Source: Advenella sp. S44
Lineage (GTDB): Bacteria > Pseudomonadota > Gammaproteobacteria > Burkholderiales > Burkholderiaceae_B
Assembly: GCF_002810445.1 (NCBI RefSeq)
Contig: NZ_NEXS01000009.1
Location: 1-64,000, forward strand
Direction: 5' to 3'
Length of the DNA stretch: 64,000 nt
The notes under the pieces: model-generated
What the model saw: the letters and a program-made list of their open reading frames with translations, nothing else
Told to the model about the DNA's origin: nothing
The model's database searches: none
Shown: piece by piece, positions 62,474-64,000 of the stretch
How positions within the stretch are numbered: position 1 is the first letter of the stretch
Layout: every line of letters starts with the position of its first letter
Made by a program: the position numbers and the translations under genes

Positions 62474-63358
62474 ATGAAACGCATTATTCTTTTCCTTATG
62501 ACCAACCTCGCCGTCATGGTGGTATTGGGCATTACGCTGAACCTGTTGGGCGTGAACCGCTACATGGACGCCAATGGTATTAACATGGGCCAGCTATTGG
62601 TCTTTTCTGCCGTGGTGGGTTTCGTGGGTGCCTTCATCTCTCTGCTGATGAGCAAGCCGATGGCCAAATGGTCCATGGGACTAAAGGTGATCGATCCGGC
62701 TGCGCCGGCCAACCAGAACGAATGGTGGCTGGTTGACACGGTGCACCAATTGGCTGATCGCGCCGGCATTGGCCGTCCCGAAGTAGCCATCTACGAAGGC
62801 GAACCCAACGCGTTTGCCACCGGTGCCTTTAAAAACGACTCACTGGTAGCCGTATCTACCGGCCTACTGCAAAACATGAGCGAAGAGGAAGTGACCGCCG
62901 TGCTGGGTCATGAAGTAGCTCACATCGCCAATGGCGACATGGTAACCCTGACCCTGATCCAGGGCGTGGTCAATACGTTTGTGGTTTTCCTGGCTCGTGT
63001 CGTTGGGTATTTCATCGACCGCACGATTTTCCGTAATGAGCGCGGCGTGGGCCCCGGCTACTACATTACCGTGCTGGTCTGTGAGATCGTGTTCGGTGTT
63101 TTGGCATCCATTATCGTGGCATGGTTCTCGCGTCAGCGCGAATACCGGGCCGATGCCGGCTCTGCGCAAATGCTTGGCTCAGCCTCTCCGATGATCAATG
63201 CGCTGGCCAGACTGGGCGGCTTGAACCCTGGCAACCTGCCCAAGCAATTCGAATCGGCTGGCATTAGCGGCGGCGCCGGCGTGGCAGCCCTTTTTTCTAC
63301 CCACCCCCCCATTGAGCACCGCATCAATGCGCTGCGTGCACGTATTGCGCAGTCCTGA
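62474..63358 (+). CDS. htpX: Membrane zinc protease HtpX
   Basis: A 294-residue M48 metalloprotease. The zinc motif HEVAH (His146-His150, catalytic Glu147) lies between the N-terminal helix pair (about residues 4-26 and 40-60) and two later helices (about 160-180 and 195-215). The third ligand is in [11 protein letters not shown]. It degrades damaged inner-membrane proteins with FtsH. AAGGA is ahead of the ATG. Confidence 0.97.
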   Translation: MKRIILFLMTNLAVMVVLGITLNLLGVNRYMDANGINMGQLLVFSAVVGFVGAFISLLMSKPMAKWSMGLKVIDPAAPANQNEWWLVDTVHQLADRAGIGRPEVAIYEGEPNAFATGAFKNDSLVAVSTGLLQNMSEEEVTAVLGHEVAHIANGDMVTLTLIQGVVNTFVVFLARVVGYFIDRTIFRNERGVGPGYYITVLVCEIVFGVLASIIVAWFSRQREYRADAGSAQMLGSASPMINALARLGGLNPGNLPKQFESAGISGGAGVAALFSTHPPIEHRINALRARIAQS

Positions 63359-63364
63359 TTTGTC

Positions 63365-63390
63365 GATGCCTGGCGGCCTCGCCGGGCATC
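63365..63390 (+). terminator. Hairpin after htpX
   Basis: GATGCCTGGCG (63365-63375) pairs with CGCCGGGCATC (63380-63390) with one T-G pair and loop GCCT, seven bases after the htpX stop. There is no following T run, so it may be a stabilising 3' structure more than a full terminator. Confidence 0.5.
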
Positions 63391-63454
63391 GTCCATGACC
63401 ACAGACGCACTTTGCCGTGGATGCTCATCAGTTCACGCGGATATTGTGACCCGC

Positions 63455-63834
63455 TCATTGCGCCGGACCCAGCACAAAGACCAGGTTCTTGAAGCGCTGA
63501 TAATTCAAATTGGCCGACATACCCTTTCCAATCCCGCTTTCTTTATATCCACCAAGCAAGTTCTCGACGCCGCCGGCAAAGTAGTTGTTGACAAAAACCG
63601 GACCTGTTTCAATTCGCGATACAAGTTGATGGATGTAACTTATGTGGTGTCCCCATACCACTGCAGCCAGCCCGCAGTTTGTATGATTGGTCAACACAAC
63701 ACACTCCTGGATTGATTCGAACTTACATAAAAATAAAACCGCAACCGGTCCGAAGATTTCATTGCTGCTGATAAATTCTCCTTCTCCGTTACCATAAATA
63801 CCACGCGATACAAACCGGCCTTTGCTTGTATATC
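63455..63834 (-). pseudogene. Aldehyde dehydrogenase C-terminal remnant
   Basis: Reading the minus strand gives GRFVSRGIYGN, then NEIFGPVAVLFLCKFESIQ, TNHTNCGLAAVVWG and GPVFVNNYFAGGVENLLGGYKESGIG, the last 120 residues of an NAD-dependent aldehyde dehydrogenase. The catalytic cysteine and cofactor domain (about 360 residues) are missing, as is a start codon for the full frame. The homology starts at the stop of the CoA-transferase gene, so a deletion probably joined the two. The remnant has diverged from normal ALDH (FLCKFESIQ), consistent with no selection. Confidence 0.8.
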
Positions 63835-64000
63835 TCAGGCTCCCTTTCTGCTCGAATGGTGCACGACGCCTGCAGTGATCAGCACATCGATTTCATCGGG
63901 GCTCATACCCAGTTCGGTGCCAAGCACATCGCGGGTGTCCTCTCCCAGCGCCGGACCGGTGCATCGAATACGCCCCGGCGATTTGCTCAGTTTGGGCGTC
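63835..64000 (-). CDS. CaiB/BaiF CoA-transferase family III, 3' end (runs off the window)
   Basis: The last 54 residues are visible: LSKSPGRIRCTGPALGEDTRDVLGTELGMSPDEIDVLITAGVV. The SPGRIRxxGPALGEDT and C-terminal GVV segments are typical of formyl-CoA-transferase relatives, which move CoA between carboxylic acids. The catalytic aspartate lies outside the window. Its stop is at 63835-63837 and the aldehyde dehydrogenase remnant begins right beyond it. Confidence 0.82.
   Translation of the reverse strand, partial: TPKLSKSPGRIRCTGPALGEDTRDVLGTELGMSPDEIDVLITAGVVHHSSRKGA

Noticed and set aside
63395-63715. Plus-strand frame of 106 codons after htpX
   Set aside because: It is the antisense of the aldehyde dehydrogenase remnant, whose minus-strand translation shows clear family motifs.
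1-64000. tRNA or rRNA genes, prophage or intact insertion sequences
   Set aside because: No T-loop-like GTTCGAATCC with a matching acceptor stem, no rRNA core sequence, no transposase or integrase reading frame was seen; a tRNAscan and ISfinder search would settle it.

Overview
The window looks like a chromosomal stretch of a betaproteobacterium of the order Burkholderiales, most likely the family Alcaligenaceae (Advenella/Bordetella-like). The basis is gene content and protein character: KdkA-type Kdo kinase, PriB inside the rpsF-rpsR-rplI cluster, RNase G, YggX, alr next to radA, and a xseB-ispA-dxs run. This placement is inferred from reading, not from a search. No rRNA, tRNA, CRISPR array, prophage or intact insertion sequence was seen.

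Layout. Positions 1-712 are non-coding and carry a 14-bp tandem array. At 0.7-3.9 kb lies an iron-uptake pair (TonB-dependent receptor and periplasmic esterase) behind a Fur-like box. At 3.9-10.4 kb come folE (type IA GTP cyclohydrolase), RNase G, a small unknown protein, the lipid A flippase msbA, a heptosyltransferase and a YdcF protein. A tight minus-strand unit hrpA-dnaE-glycosyltransferase-polysaccharide deacetylase fills 10.4-19.9 kb. argA and yggX follow on the plus strand. A long minus-strand block (22.1-35.8 kb) runs alr-SDR-radA-tauE/safE-FtsX permease-globin-kdkA-potFGHI-Spx/ArsC-like-rpiA-phoU, with many 1-11 base overlaps. hpnCDE (squalene synthesis from farnesyl diphosphate) occupies 35.9-39.2 kb, then a CLC transporter divergent from a MarR regulator, then nnrS with an NsrR-like box. 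At 43.5-47.6 kb an aminotransferase-hom-thrC unit makes threonine and related amino acids. At 47.9-52.3 kb are a Mth938-like protein, a Bcp peroxiredoxin, a PIN-PhoH ATPase and an SBF-type transporter. At 52.5-55.7 kb is the dnaB and rpsF-priB-rpsR-rplI replication/ribosome cluster. At 56.0-60.0 kb is xseB-ispA-dxs-folE2. The right end has a Rieske oxygenase-like gene, an EamA transporter, htpX, an aldehyde dehydrogenase remnant and the 3' end of a CaiB/BaiF CoA-transferase gene.

Connections. dxs and ispA make isoprenoid precursors up to farnesyl diphosphate, which HpnC/D/E turn to squalene; no squalene-hopene cyclase is in the window. msbA, the heptosyltransferase, kdkA, the glycosyltransferase and the deacetylase all concern lipopolysaccharide or envelope glycans. 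Two unrelated GTP cyclohydrolase I families (FolE and FolE2) are both present.

The least explained feature is a set of degenerate short tandem arrays in intergenic DNA. Three loci (21806-21892, 41059-41127, 50781-50907) share a 16-19 bp period and a T-run/A/G-rich/CC layout that looks related; other arrays have 13-bp and 14-bp periods. A 117-bp tandem duplication covers the 3' end of the SBF transporter gene. A 23-bp perfect palindrome overlies a strong promoter between the CLC gene and marR.
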